A stretch of 64,000 nucleotides of DNA from Bordetella genomosp. 10 (GCF_002261225.1 NZ_NEVM01000002.1:806001-870000); one strand, 5' to 3'. Counted from the stretch's first letter, positions 51,219 through 60,165 are shown. The notes: generated from the sequence alone by a model not told the origin. Translations and numbers: made by a program.

Positions 51219-52007
51219 ATGCAACTTCACCGCCCGATCGGCATCTTCGACGCCGGCCTCGGCAGCTATGCCATCGTCGAGCGTGTCCGCGCCCGGTTTC
51301 CCCGGCAGGACATTCTCTACTTCGCCGACCGCGCGAGCTTTCCGTACGGCGGCAAGACGCCGGCGGAACTCCTGTCCTCGGTACGCGCCGCCACCCTATA
51401 TCTACAGCAGGCCGGGTGCGCGGCCGTGGTGCTGGCCTCCAATGCGCCCAGCGTCGTCGTGCTGGAGCCGCTGCGCGCCGCGGTGGCGGTTCCCGTCATC
51501 GGCGTATTTCCGCCGATACGGGAGGCCTTGGCTCTGTCCCGCGGCAAGGAGGTCGCCGTGCTCGGCGTCCGTTCCATGGTCGAAAGCGAAGCCATGCGGC
51601 AGTTGGCCGCGCGTGAAAGCGCGGGGCTCGGACGGGTGGCGCTGGTCAATGCCTCGTCGCTCGTCGACCTGGTCGAGACCTTCGTCTTCATCGACGATCC
51701 CGCGCGCACGCAGGAAATCGTCACCGCGTTCATCGCCAGGCTGCGGGCGGAGCAGGGCGGCCTGGACGTCATGACCATGTCCTCGACCCATCTGCCCTGG
51801 CTGGCGCCCTTTTTCCGCGCCGCGGCGCCGGATGTGCAATTCCTCGATCCCGCCGACAAGGTGCTCGACGAACTGCTGCCGCACGTCTCCGAGGGCGGCG
51901 GGCAGACCCGCTGCGTCGCCACCGCCACGCCGGCCTTGCCGCTGGAAGCCTTCAACGCCGCGCTGCGCACCTTGCGCGCGCCTGTCGTGGCCACGCTCAA
52001 GGCCTAG
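51219..52007 (+). CDS. Asp/Glu racemase homologue lacking both catalytic cysteines
   Basis: A 262-residue protein of the Asp/Glu racemase superfamily, near glutamate racemase in layout: RPIGIFDAGLGSYAIVERV, YFADRASFPYGGKTPAEL, VVLASNAPSVVVLEPL and DVMTMSSTHLPWLAPFF. The two catalytic Cys of MurI (in CNTA and GCTH) are both Ser here (Ser74 and Ser189). Asp11 and His191 are kept. The ATG at 51219 is chosen because family similarity begins there. Racemization by the two-thiol mechanism is therefore not expected; the protein may be a lyase, decarboxylase or regulator. The AraC gene lies upstream. Confidence 0.82.
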   Translation: MQLHRPIGIFDAGLGSYAIVERVRARFPRQDILYFADRASFPYGGKTPAELLSSVRAATLYLQQAGCAAVVLASNAPSVVVLEPLRAAVAVPVIGVFPPIREALALSRGKEVAVLGVRSMVESEAMRQLAARESAGLGRVALVNASSLVDLVETFVFIDDPARTQEIVTAFIARLRAEQGGLDVMTMSSTHLPWLAPFFRAAAPDVQFLDPADKVLDELLPHVSEGGGQTRCVATATPALPLEAFNAALRTLRAPVVATLKA

Positions 52008-52144
52008 GCGGCGCGCCTATCCGCATTGCGTTCCTTGCATCCTCGGGTAGCCCGGGGGCGAGTCCCAGGAAGGCCGCCGTTCGACGCGGCGGGCCGCCCG
52101 TGCCCGCCCGCCTCTGCGCGGCCGGGGATCGCTTGTTCTGGAAA

Positions 52145-52158
52145 AGAAAAATATTTCT
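52145..52158. promoter_or_regulatory. Palindrome in the sugar-acid operon promoter region
   Basis: AGAAAAATATTTCT is nearly a perfect 14-base palindrome in a highly AT-rich stretch (52138-52195), in strong contrast with the surrounding GC-rich DNA. Its position upstream of the operon coding an RpiR-type regulator makes it a candidate operator. Confidence 0.45.
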
Positions 52159-52171
52159 ATAAAAATTTATA

Positions 52172-52201
52172 TTGATAAATATATTCCATTTTTGATAGAC
52201 T
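52172..52201 (+). promoter_or_regulatory. Sigma-70-like promoter candidate of the IolC-like operon
   Basis: TTGATA (52172-52177) and TAGACT (52196-52201) are spaced by 18 bases, about 90 bases before the first gene of the operon. It lies at the edge of the AT-rich region that also holds the palindrome at 52145. No competing promoter was seen in the 284-base gap (52008-52291). Confidence 0.42.
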
Positions 52202-52291
52202 GCTGCGTCATCCGGCCAGGCACATCGGTTTCGCCTGGCGGCAACGAGGCCCCGCGCGGGCCCATAAGCAGATATTCAGAGGCAGCTATCC

Positions 52292-54232
52292 ATGGAACTT
52301 TCCTTCCCCTCCGGCCGGGACATCGATGTGGCCTGCCTCGGGCGGCTGGGCGTCGACCTGTATGCCGACCAGTTCGGCTGCAGCCTCGAGGACGCCACCC
52401 GCTTTTCCAAATACCTGGGCGGCTCCTCCGCCAACATCGCCTTCGGCGCGGCGCGCCTGGGCCTGGCCGCGGCCATGATTTCCCGGGTGGGCGACGAGCA
52501 GAACGGCCGCTTCCTGCTGAACACGCTGGCGCGCGAAGGCTGCGACGTGTCGCAGGTGCAGATCGACAAGCAGCGGCTCACGGCCATGGTGCTGCTGGGG
52601 ATCAAGGACCAGCACACCTTTCCCTTGCTGTTCGTGCGGGAGAACTGCGCCGACATGGCCATCGACGCCGAGGCGATCAGCGAGTCCTTCATCGCCCGCT
52701 GCCGCAGCCTGCTGATCACGGGCACGCACCTGAGCACGCCCACCGTCCTGGCAGCCAGCCGCCGCGCGCTGGACATCGCGGGCCGGCACGGCGTGGTGCG
52801 CGTGCTGGACATCGACTACCGCCCCGTGCTGTGGGGGCTGACCGGCCGCGGCGACGGCGAGACCCGCTATGTCGAGAACCAGGGCGTCAGCCGCCACCTG
52901 CAGGATCAGCTCGGCCAATTCGAATTGATCATCGGCACCGAGGAAGAATGGATCATCGCCGGCGGCGTCAAGGCGGACCTGATGGCCAGCCTGCGCCGCG
53001 CGCGCGAATGCACGCGGGCCGTTTTCGTGGTCAAGCGCGGCGCGCTGGGCTGCAGCATCGTCCCGGGCGAGGTGCCGGTGGCGATCGACGATGCCTTGAC
53101 CGTCCTGGGCGAGCGCATCGAGGTCCTGAACGTGCTGGGCGCGGGCGACGCCTTCGCGTCCGGGCTGCTTTCCGGGCTGCTGCGCGGCAAGGACTGGCGC
53201 GAATCCGCCGGCATCGCCAACGCCTGCGGCGCCATCGTGGTGTCGCGCCACGGCTGCGCGCCCGCCATGCCGACGCCCGCCGAACTGGCGCACTGGTTTT
53301 CCGGCCACCGCCATCCGCGCCCGGACCAGGATCCGCAACTGGCGCATCTGCACCGGGTGTCGGTCAAGCGGCGGCCGTGGCCCGAGCTGTGCGTGCTCGC
53401 CTACGATCACCGGCCCCAGTTCCTGGCGCTGGCCGAAGCCGCGGGCGCCGACCCCGCGCGCGTGCGCAAGCTCAAGCACCTGCTCAACGAGGTCGTCGCG
53501 CAGATCGAGCAGGACGAACCCGGATGCCGCGGCAAGCTGGGCGTGCTGGTGGACGGCCGCCCCGACCTCGGCGAGTCCGCGCTGCACGAAGCCACCGGCC
53601 GGGGCTGGTGGGTGGGCCGCCCGGTCGAGCTTCCCGGATCGCGCCCGCTGCGCTTCGACGGCACGCATTCGGTCGCCAGCGAACTGGAACATTGGCCGCT
53701 GGAGCAGGTCGTCAAGTGCCTGGTGTTCATGCACCCGGACGACCCTGAAGACCTGCGCGCGGCGCAGATGGAACGGCTCGCCGAGTTGTGGGAAGCCACG
53801 CGGGCGAGCGGCCACGAGCTATTGCTGGAAATCATCCCGCCCGCCGACAAGCTGGCGCGCGACGACGCGGGCGATGCCGCCTTGCGCGTCATCCGCGACC
53901 TGTACGCGGCCGGCCTCAAGCCCGAATGGTGGAAGCTCGGCGCCATGTCCGCCGCCAAGTGGGACGAGCTGGACGCCCTGGTGCGCGAACAGGATCCCTA
54001 TTGCCGCGGCGCCGTCATTCTCGGGCTGGCGCAGCCCATCGAGCAGTTGCTGGCCGCTTTCACCGAGGCGCGCGCGCCCATCGTCAAGGGCTTCATGGTG
54101 GGACGTTCGGTATGGGCCGAGCCCAGCGCCGAATGGCTGCGCGGCGCGCTGGACGACGCCGGCTTCCGCCAGCGCGTGACCGGGAATTTCATGGCATTGA
54201 TCCGTGGTTGGCGCAATCGCGGCGAGGCCTGA
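52292..54232 (+). CDS. iolC: Fused 5-dehydro-2-deoxygluconokinase and 5-dehydro-2-deoxyphosphogluconate aldolase (IolC-DUF2090)
   Basis: A 646-residue two-domain cytoplasmic enzyme. Residues 1-330 are a PfkB sugar kinase (IDVACLGRLGVDLYADQFG, KYLGGSSANIAFGAARLGL, and the ATP-site VLNVLGAGDAFASGLLSGLL). Residues about 345-646 are a DUF2090 domain (LCVLAYDHRPQFLALAEAAG, ELLLEIIPP, KGFMVGRSVW), the class annotated as the aldolase acting on 5-dehydro-2-deoxy-6-phosphogluconate. In the inositol pathway these steps make malonate semialdehyde and dihydroxyacetone phosphate. None of iolB, iolD, iolE or iolG is near, so the substrate here probably does not come from inositol. It is the first gene of a six-gene operon. 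Confidence 0.88.
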   Translation: MELSFPSGRDIDVACLGRLGVDLYADQFGCSLEDATRFSKYLGGSSANIAFGAARLGLAAAMISRVGDEQNGRFLLNTLAREGCDVSQVQIDKQRLTAMVLLGIKDQHTFPLLFVRENCADMAIDAEAISESFIARCRSLLITGTHLSTPTVLAASRRALDIAGRHGVVRVLDIDYRPVLWGLTGRGDGETRYVENQGVSRHLQDQLGQFELIIGTEEEWIIAGGVKADLMASLRRARECTRAVFVVKRGALGCSIVPGEVPVAIDDALTVLGERIEVLNVLGAGDAFASGLLSGLLRGKDWRESAGIANACGAIVVSRHGCAPAMPTPAELAHWFSGHRHPRPDQDPQLAHLHRVSVKRRPWPELCVLAYDHRPQFLALAEAAGADPARVRKLKHLLNEVVAQIEQDEPGCRGKLGVLVDGRPDLGESALHEATGRGWWVGRPVELPGSRPLRFDGTHSVASELEHWPLEQVVKCLVFMHPDDPEDLRAAQMERLAELWEATRASGHELLLEIIPPADKLARDDAGDAALRVIRDLYAAGLKPEWWKLGAMSAAKWDELDALVREQDPYCRGAVILGLAQPIEQLLAAFTEARAPIVKGFMVGRSVWAEPSAEWLRGALDDAGFRQRVTGNFMALIRGWRNRGEA

Positions 54233-54305
54233 ACATCGCAAGCCCTGAGGGCAGGATGCGGCGTGGTCTTCCCTGGGCCCGCCGGACGACATACGGGAGA
54301 CGAGC

Positions 54306-55109
54306 ATGGACAAGAAGGAATCGGGCCGCCTGGCCTTCAAGGTCGCGCTGATTACCGGCGGCGCCAGCGGCCTGGGCCTGGCCACCGCCAGGCGCCTGCT
54401 GCGCGAGGGCGCCGCGGTCGCGGTCGCCGACGTCAACGCGCAGGCCATCGAGCGGGCCATCGCGGAATTCGGCGTGGCCGACGGACGGGCGCGCGGCTAC
54501 GTGCTCGACGTGCGCGATCCCGCCCGGGTCGAGGCGGTCGTCGCGCAGGTCGAAGCGGACTTCGGGCGCATCGACGTCCTCGTCACCAGCGCCGGCGTCA
54601 GCTACCAGGGCTCGGTGCTGGACAATCCCATCGAGGCGTGGGAGCGCGTCATCGGCATCAACCTGACCGGAAGCTACCTGTGCGCCCAGGCCGTCGCCAG
54701 GCGCATGGCCGCGCGCAGGTCGGGGCGCATCGTCATGCTGGCGTCCATCTCGGGACAGCAGGTGTGGTCCGGCCGGGTGGCCTATTGCTCGTCCAAGGGC
54801 GGCGTGCTGGGCCTTGCCAAGTCCTGCGCGATCGACCTCGCCCCGTTCGGCATCACCGTCAACTCGGTGTCGCCCGGCCCGATCGAAACGCCGCAGACGG
54901 CCACGCTGCACAACCGCATCGTCCGCGAGGCCATCGTCAACGCGACGCCGATGGCGCGCTACGGCCAGCCCGAGGAAGTCGCCGACGTGATCGCCTTCCT
55001 GGCGAGCGACGACGCGCGCTTCGTGACCGGCCACGACATGGTGGTGGACGGCGGCCTGACGAGCGCGGCGATCCTCTACGACCTGTCCAAGAACCCCCAG
55101 CCGGCCTGA
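54306..55109 (+). CDS. SDR-family oxidoreductase, probable sugar-acid or polyol dehydrogenase
   Basis: A 267-residue short-chain dehydrogenase with cofactor motif LITGGASGLGLATARRLL, DVLVTSAGVSYQG, active-site Ser in LASISGQQ and Tyr-Lys in VAYCSSKGG, and SPGPIETPQ. NAD-dependence is suggested by ADVNAQ after the second strand. It is the second gene of the operon, 73 bases after the kinase/aldolase, and could oxidise the substrate to the keto-acid used by that enzyme. Confidence 0.87.
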   Translation: MDKKESGRLAFKVALITGGASGLGLATARRLLREGAAVAVADVNAQAIERAIAEFGVADGRARGYVLDVRDPARVEAVVAQVEADFGRIDVLVTSAGVSYQGSVLDNPIEAWERVIGINLTGSYLCAQAVARRMAARRSGRIVMLASISGQQVWSGRVAYCSSKGGVLGLAKSCAIDLAPFGITVNSVSPGPIETPQTATLHNRIVREAIVNATPMARYGQPEEVADVIAFLASDDARFVTGHDMVVDGGLTSAAILYDLSKNPQPA

Positions 55110-55116
55110 GCCCATC

Positions 55117-55779
55117 ATGGCCGACAGCACAAGCCCGGTCCGCGGCCGCATCGCCGCCGTGATATTCGATTGCGACGGCACGCTGGTCGACAGCGAGCCC
55201 ATCGCCCATGCCGCGCTGCTCGACGAGGGCGCCGAACATGGGCTGGAGATGGACGCGGCCGAAGGCGCGGCCCTGTTCACCGGCATCAAGATGGTGTTCT
55301 GCGTGCAGGAGATCGAACGGCGCATCGGCAAGACGCTGCCCGACGATTTCGTGCCGCGCGTCAGGGCGCGCATGGCGAGGTATTTCGCCGAGCGGCTCCA
55401 GACCATGCCCGGCGCCCTGGAGGTGTTGTCGCGGCTGGCGCTGCCTTACTGCATCGCGTCCAACGGGCCCCAGGAAAAGATCCGCCTCACGCTGGAGATC
55501 TGCGGCCTGCTGCCGGCGATGAAGGGGCCCATTTTCAGCGCCTACGACATCGGCCACTGGAAGCCGGCGCCCGAGCTTTTCATCCATGCGGCCAACGCCA
55601 TGGGGGTCGCCGCGCGGCAGTGCGCCGTGGTGGAGGACAGCATCCCCGGCATGGAAGCGGGCGTGGCCGCCGGCATGACGGTGTTCGCGCTCTGTCCCAC
55701 GGAAAAAATCCCCCCGCAACTGCGGCAGCGCGTGCTGCCCATACGCAGGCTGGACGACCTGTTCGAGCATCTCGACTAG
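55117..55779 (+). CDS. HAD-superfamily phosphatase, YieH-like
   Basis: This 220-residue HAD-IA hydrolase has the nucleophile motif VIFDCDGTLVDSE, SNGPQEKIR, and YDIGHWKPAPELF with the Lys, then VVEDSIPGMEAG with acid residues. Several segments resemble E. coli YieH, a 6-phosphogluconate phosphatase. It starts 8 bases after the SDR stop. A phosphatase for a 6-phospho sugar acid could prevent build-up of the intermediate made by the first enzyme; this is inference. Confidence 0.82.
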   Translation: MADSTSPVRGRIAAVIFDCDGTLVDSEPIAHAALLDEGAEHGLEMDAAEGAALFTGIKMVFCVQEIERRIGKTLPDDFVPRVRARMARYFAERLQTMPGALEVLSRLALPYCIASNGPQEKIRLTLEICGLLPAMKGPIFSAYDIGHWKPAPELFIHAANAMGVAARQCAVVEDSIPGMEAGVAAGMTVFALCPTEKIPPQLRQRVLPIRRLDDLFEHLD

Positions 55780-55833
55780 CCGCCTTCGCTTGCATCGTTT
55801 CTACCCATAATTCCTACATCGTCTGGAGACAAC

Positions 55834-57156
55834 ATGCCCTTGCTCATCCTGGCTGCCGGCATCGCGGTACTCTTCATCCTGATCATCGGTTTTCGGATCA
55901 ACAGTTTTCTTTCCCTGATTCTCGTCAGCCTGGCGCTGGGCCGGGCCGAGGGCCTGCCTTTCGCCAAGGTGATGCAATCGATCGAGGCCGGCGTCGGCAG
56001 CACGCTCGGCCACCTGGCCGTGGTCGTCACCTTCGGCGCGATCCTGGGCACCTGGATGGTCGAGAGCGGCGGCGCGCAGCGCATCGCCTCGGTGCTGATC
56101 GGCGCGGTCGGCCGCAAATACCTGCGCTGGGCGGTGTGCCTGAGCGGCTTCATCGTCGGCATCGCGCTGTTCTACGAAGTCGGCTTCGTGCTGCTGATCC
56201 CGCTGGTCTTCACCATCGCCATCGGCGCGGGCATTTCCGTGCTGGAGGTCGGCGTGCCGATGGCCGCGGCGCTGTCCGTGACCCATTGCTTCCTGCCGCC
56301 GCATCCGGGACCGACCGCCATCGCGGTGATCTACGGCGCCAACATCGGCCGCACGCTGCTCTACGGCATCCTCATCGGCATTCCCGCCGCCATCGTGGCC
56401 GGCCCGCTGTTCCTGCCGGTGATGAAGAACATACGGCCTTCCGCGCCCAAGGGCATTACCGCCTCCAAGGTCTTCAAGGAAGAGGAAATGCCGGGTTTCC
56501 TGCCCAGCCTGCTGACCGCGCTGATGCCGGTCATCCTGATGGCGGCGGCCTCGATCGCCAGCCTGACCCTGCCCGCGGAATCGGAAGTCCGGCAGGCCCT
56601 CGAATTCATCGGCAACGCCGACATGGCGCTGCTCATCGCGGTGGTCGTGGCGTTCTACACCTTCGGCATCGCGCGCGGCATTTCCACGCCGGTGCTGATG
56701 GACGGCGTGCACAAGGCGGTCGGCACGGTGGCGATGATCATGCTGACCATCGGCGGCGGCGGCGCGCTCAAGCAGGTGCTGGTCGACGCCGGCGTCGGCA
56801 AGTACATCCAGGAAATGATGGCGCACTCGGCGGTGTCGCCGTACATCCTGGCGTGGCTGACCGCATGCCTGCTGCGCGTGGCGGTCGGGTCGGCGACCGT
56901 CGCCGCGCTGACGACCGGGGGCATGATGGTGCCGCTGATCGCCTCCACCGGCGTCAGCCCCGAGCTCATGGTCCTGGCGACCGGCGCGGGCAGCGTGTTC
57001 GCCGGGCCGCCGAACGATCCGGGATTCTGGATGTTCAAGGAATTCTTCAACCTGTCCGTCAAGGAAACGGTCAAGAGCTGGTGCGTGCTCGAGACCGCCA
57101 TATCCCTGGTCGGCATCGGCGGCGTGATGGCGCTGGCCGCGCTCGGCCTGCATTGA
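55834..57156 (+). CDS. GntP-family gluconate-type proton symporter
   Basis: A 440-residue inner-membrane transporter with about twelve to fourteen helices, typical of the GntP family (LILAAGIAVLFILIIGFRINSFLSLI, LFYEVGFVLLIPLVFTIA, CFLPPHPGPTAIAVIYGANIG). Members import gluconate, ketogluconates, idonate or related acids. As the sole transporter in the operon it shows that a sugar acid is brought into the cell for the neighbouring enzymes. It lies 54 bases after the phosphatase gene. Confidence 0.9.
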   Translation: MPLLILAAGIAVLFILIIGFRINSFLSLILVSLALGRAEGLPFAKVMQSIEAGVGSTLGHLAVVVTFGAILGTWMVESGGAQRIASVLIGAVGRKYLRWAVCLSGFIVGIALFYEVGFVLLIPLVFTIAIGAGISVLEVGVPMAAALSVTHCFLPPHPGPTAIAVIYGANIGRTLLYGILIGIPAAIVAGPLFLPVMKNIRPSAPKGITASKVFKEEEMPGFLPSLLTALMPVILMAAASIASLTLPAESEVRQALEFIGNADMALLIAVVVAFYTFGIARGISTPVLMDGVHKAVGTVAMIMLTIGGGGALKQVLVDAGVGKYIQEMMAHSAVSPYILAWLTACLLRVAVGSATVAALTTGGMMVPLIASTGVSPELMVLATGAGSVFAGPPNDPGFWMFKEFFNLSVKETVKSWCVLETAISLVGIGGVMALAALGLH

Positions 57157-57183
57157 CGACGCCCATAACCAGGAGAAACAACC

Positions 57184-57942
57184 ATGTCGGATACACGTAG
57201 CAAACCCCTGCGGGACCAGGTGGCCGTGGTCACCGGCGCCGCCGGCACCATGGGCCTGGCGGCGGCCAGGTTCCTGCTGGAAGACGGCTGCAAGGTGGCG
57301 ATGGTGGACGCCAACGCCGCGCGCAACCAGGCCCTGGCCGACGAACTCGGCCCGGCGGCGCGCGCCTTTTCGTTCGACATCAGCGACCCCGAGCAGGTGC
57401 GCCTCGGCCACGCCGCCATCGTCGAGGAACTGGGCGAAGTCGATATCCTGCTGAACAACGCCGGCATCCTGTCCAACAACAAATCGGTGTCCACCAGCAC
57501 GGAGGAATGGCGCCACGTGCTGGGCGTGAACCTCGACGGCGCCTTCTTCTTCGCGCGCCAGGTCATACCCGCCATGAAGCAGCGCCGCCGCGGCCGCATC
57601 ATCACCACGACGTCGCTGGCCGCGAAGACCGGCGGCCTGACGGCGGGAACGGCCTATTCGGTTTCCAAGGGCGCGCTCGCCTCGCTGACCTTCTCCCTGG
57701 CGCGCGAGCTCGCGTCCTTCGGCATCACCGCCAACGGCATTTCCCCCGCCTACGTGAAGACGCCCATGATCACGGAGCAACTGACCGAGGAACAGCGCCA
57801 GAAGCTGCTGAAGGAAATCCCGGTCGGGCGCTTCTGCGAGCCCGAGGAGTTCGCCCACGTGGTGCGCTTCCTGGCCTCGCCGCTGGCGGGTTTCATCACC
57901 GGCGAGGTGGTGGACATCAACGGCGGCCTGCTGATGGACTGA
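57184..57942 (+). CDS. Second SDR-family oxidoreductase of the operon
   Basis: A 252-residue short-chain dehydrogenase with VVTGAAGTMGLAAARFLL, NNAGILSNNKS, TTTSLAAKTGG and active-site TAYSVSKGA, and GISPAYVKTPM. The Gly motif reads TGAAGTMG. It starts 27 bases after the GntP gene. Two SDRs in one operon could work as an oxidation-reduction pair that epimerises the substrate, or each may act on a different position. Confidence 0.87.
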   Translation: MSDTRSKPLRDQVAVVTGAAGTMGLAAARFLLEDGCKVAMVDANAARNQALADELGPAARAFSFDISDPEQVRLGHAAIVEELGEVDILLNNAGILSNNKSVSTSTEEWRHVLGVNLDGAFFFARQVIPAMKQRRRGRIITTTSLAAKTGGLTAGTAYSVSKGALASLTFSLARELASFGITANGISPAYVKTPMITEQLTEEQRQKLLKEIPVGRFCEPEEFAHVVRFLASPLAGFITGEVVDINGGLLMD

Positions 57943-57967
57943 CGGACGCGGAGGAGGGCGGCGGGCC

Positions 57968-58849
57968 ATGCCAAAGGCGATGGATTGGTTGTATCCTCCC
58001 GCCATGAGCCAGGACACGCAGCCCCCGTCGAGTATCGAACAGTTCCTGCAGCGTATCGCGCAGGAGTACGCCGCCTTGAGCAAGCAGCTCAAGGCGATCG
58101 CCCATCACGTGGAAACGCACCGCAACCACCTGGGCCTGCAAGGCGTGCAGGCGCTGGCGGAGCAATGCGGCGTGCAGCCGTCCGCCGTGGTGCGCTTCGC
58201 CAAGCATTTCGGCTTCTCGGGCTTCTCGGAAATGCAGCGCCTGTTCCGCGACGGCCTGGAACAGCAGATCGCGCCGGGAAGCGCGTACAGCCAGCGGCTG
58301 CGCAGCGTCATCGAATCCGGCTCGTCCGCGCTGCGGCCGGGCCAGATCCTCGACGAGTTCGTCAACGGCGGCATCGCGGGCATGCAGCAATTGCGCCAGG
58401 CGCTGGACCAGCAGGCCTTCGAGCGCGCGGTCGGCCTGCTCGCGCAGACCCAGGCGATCTGGATCGCCGGTTCGCGGCGCGCGTTTCCGGTCGCCGTCTA
58501 CCTCGATTACGCGCTGCAGCATACCGACAAGCGGGTGGGGCTCTTCAGCGCGCTGGGCAGCATGCAGTCCGGGCAGACGCGGTCGGTGCGCGAAGGCGAC
58601 GTGCTGATCGCGGTTTCTTTCGCGCCTTACGCGGAGGAGACCATCCAGGTCGTGGAGCAGGCCTTGCAGCGCGGCGCGCGCCTTATCGCCATCACCGACA
58701 GCCGCATGAGCCCGATCGCCGGCGACGCCGAGGCGCTGCTGCTGGTGCAGGACAACGCGACCTTCGGCTTCCGCGCGCTGACCACGACCATGGCGCTGGC
58801 GCAAAGCCTGTTCGTCGCGCTGGCCTACCAACTCGAAATATCGCATTAA
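57968..58849 (+). CDS. RpiR/MurR-family transcriptional regulator with SIS domain
   Basis: A 293-residue regulator with an N-terminal HTH_6 domain (about 20-95, GLQGVQALAEQCGVQPSAVVRFAKHFGFSGFSEMQRLF) and a C-terminal SIS sugar-phosphate domain (about 140-280, with IWIAGSRRAFPVAVYLDYAL). SIS domains bind phosphosugars, in keeping with control by an intermediate such as the product of the kinase. It starts 25 bases after the second SDR. ATG 57968 has GGAGGAG upstream; ATG 58004 is an alternative 12 residues shorter. It probably regulates the operon from the promoter near 52172. Confidence 0.9.
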   Translation: MPKAMDWLYPPAMSQDTQPPSSIEQFLQRIAQEYAALSKQLKAIAHHVETHRNHLGLQGVQALAEQCGVQPSAVVRFAKHFGFSGFSEMQRLFRDGLEQQIAPGSAYSQRLRSVIESGSSALRPGQILDEFVNGGIAGMQQLRQALDQQAFERAVGLLAQTQAIWIAGSRRAFPVAVYLDYALQHTDKRVGLFSALGSMQSGQTRSVREGDVLIAVSFAPYAEETIQVVEQALQRGARLIAITDSRMSPIAGDAEALLLVQDNATFGFRALTTTMALAQSLFVALAYQLEISH

Positions 58850-58920
58850 CCGACCGGGCGTGCGCTGCCCCGGGCATGCGCCCGGACCGGCCGCGATTCC
58901 CGGCCGGTCCCGCCGATACG

Positions 58921-59667
58921 TCAATACATATGCTGGCCGCCGTTGATCGCGACGTTGCTGCCGGTCATGAAGGCGGCGGCGTCGCTGCAGATGTAGGCGA
59001 TCAATTCGGCGACCTCGGCGGGCTGCCCCAGCCGTCCCACCGGAATCTGCGACAGGATCTGCTTTTCCAGCACGTCCTTGGGGATCTTCGCGACCATCTG
59101 CGTGTCGAGGTAGCCCGGCGAGACGGTGTTGACCGTCACGCCCTTGCTGGCGAGCTCCAGGGCCAGCGACTTGGTGAAGCCGTGTATGCCCGCCTTGGCC
59201 GCGGCATAGTTGGTCTGGCCGAACTGCCCCTTGCTGCCGTTGATGGACGAGATGTTGACGATGCGGCCCCAGCCGCGCTGCACCATGCCCTCGACGAAGG
59301 GCTTGGTGACGTTGAACATGGAATCGAGATTGGTGCGCATGACCGCGTCCCAACTCTCCTTGCTCATCTTGCGGAAAGTGCCGTCGCGGGTGATGCCGGC
59401 GTCGTTGATCAGGATGTCGACCTGGAGGCCGTCGGCATGGAGCCTGGCGGCCATGTTCTGGCAGACGTCGAAGTCGGACACGTCGGTTTCGTAGACCCGG
59501 AATTCGTATCCGCGCTCGGCCTGGGCCCGCAGCCAATCGGCGACCTGCGGATTGCCGACGCTGTGGGTCACGATGACCGTGTGGCCGGCGTCGTACAGGC
59601 GGCAGGCGATCGCCTGGCCCAGGCCGGTCATGCCCCCCGTGACGAGGGCGGTGCGCTTAGCCGCCAT
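58921..59667 (-). CDS. phaB: Acetoacetyl-CoA reductase
   Basis: This 248-residue NADPH-dependent SDR reduces acetoacetyl-CoA to (R)-3-hydroxybutyryl-CoA for polyhydroxybutyrate. It has ALVTGGMTGLGQAIACRLYDAGH, DILINDAGITRDGTFRKM (with the phaB-type THSV after the cofactor motif), NISSINGSKGQFGQTNYAAAKAG and VNTVSPGYLDTQM. Its first 11 bases overlap the 3' end of the phasin gene. It is the last gene of the cluster; no phaA thiolase is in the window. Confidence 0.93.
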   Translation of the reverse strand: MAAKRTALVTGGMTGLGQAIACRLYDAGHTVIVTHSVGNPQVADWLRAQAERGYEFRVYETDVSDFDVCQNMAARLHADGLQVDILINDAGITRDGTFRKMSKESWDAVMRTNLDSMFNVTKPFVEGMVQRGWGRIVNISSINGSKGQFGQTNYAAAKAGIHGFTKSLALELASKGVTVNTVSPGYLDTQMVAKIPKDVLEKQILSQIPVGRLGQPAEVAELIAYICSDAAAFMTGSNVAINGGQHMY

Positions 59668-60109
59668 GATGCGCTCCCTGCTTGTTGCCGGCGGCGGCCG
59701 GGGCCCGGTTCGCGCCGCCGCTCTTGAATACGTCGAGGAAGGGCAGCTTGACCGCGGCGGCGTCGAGGTTGCCGATGGCCGATTTCTGCCAGCTCTGCAC
59801 GGCCTGTTGCAGGCCCCGGGTGAGCGTGGCCTGGGTCTCGATGGCCAGTTGGGCGGCGTTTTGCGCGTGGGAGAAACGATGATGCACCTGGCGCCAGTAG
59901 GCCTCGGCCGGCACGGTGAGAAAGGCCTGCCAGTTCTGGGCCTGCGCCAGGTTGTCGATGGCGGTCTTGTATTCGTCCAGGCCTTCGCGGCCGATCTGGG
60001 AGGACTGTTCCAGCCAGCGCTGGCCGTCCTCCTGCAGCAGTTGGGCAAGACGAAGATGCAGTTCGAGGTTGGCCTTCAGAAGATTGAAGGGGAAGGCGTT
60101 TTCGGCCAT
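59657..60109 (-). CDS. Phasin-family granule protein
   Basis: A 150-residue helical protein with phasin features (NLLKANLELHLRLAQLLQEDGQRWLEQS, and QAFLTVPAEAYWRQ near residue 61), coding a granule-surface protein that stabilises polyhydroxybutyrate inclusions. It lies between phaC and phaB in one transcription unit (56 bases after phaC, overlapping phaB by 11). The gene was probably acquired together with phaC. Confidence 0.85.
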   Translation of the reverse strand: MAENAFPFNLLKANLELHLRLAQLLQEDGQRWLEQSSQIGREGLDEYKTAIDNLAQAQNWQAFLTVPAEAYWRQVHHRFSHAQNAAQLAIETQATLTRGLQQAVQSWQKSAIGNLDAAAVKLPFLDVFKSGGANRAPAAAGNKQGAHHGG

Positions 60110-60165
60110 GTGAGTCTCCTTGGTGGATGGGTAGGGGGCGCCCTGGCGGGCGGGATGGGCCATGG

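Noticed and set aside
52292..58849. Reading this operon as a normal myo-inositol (iol) operon
   Set aside because: No iolB, iolD, iolE, iolG or inositol transporter is present; only the kinase/aldolase fusion and an RpiR-type regulator are shared.
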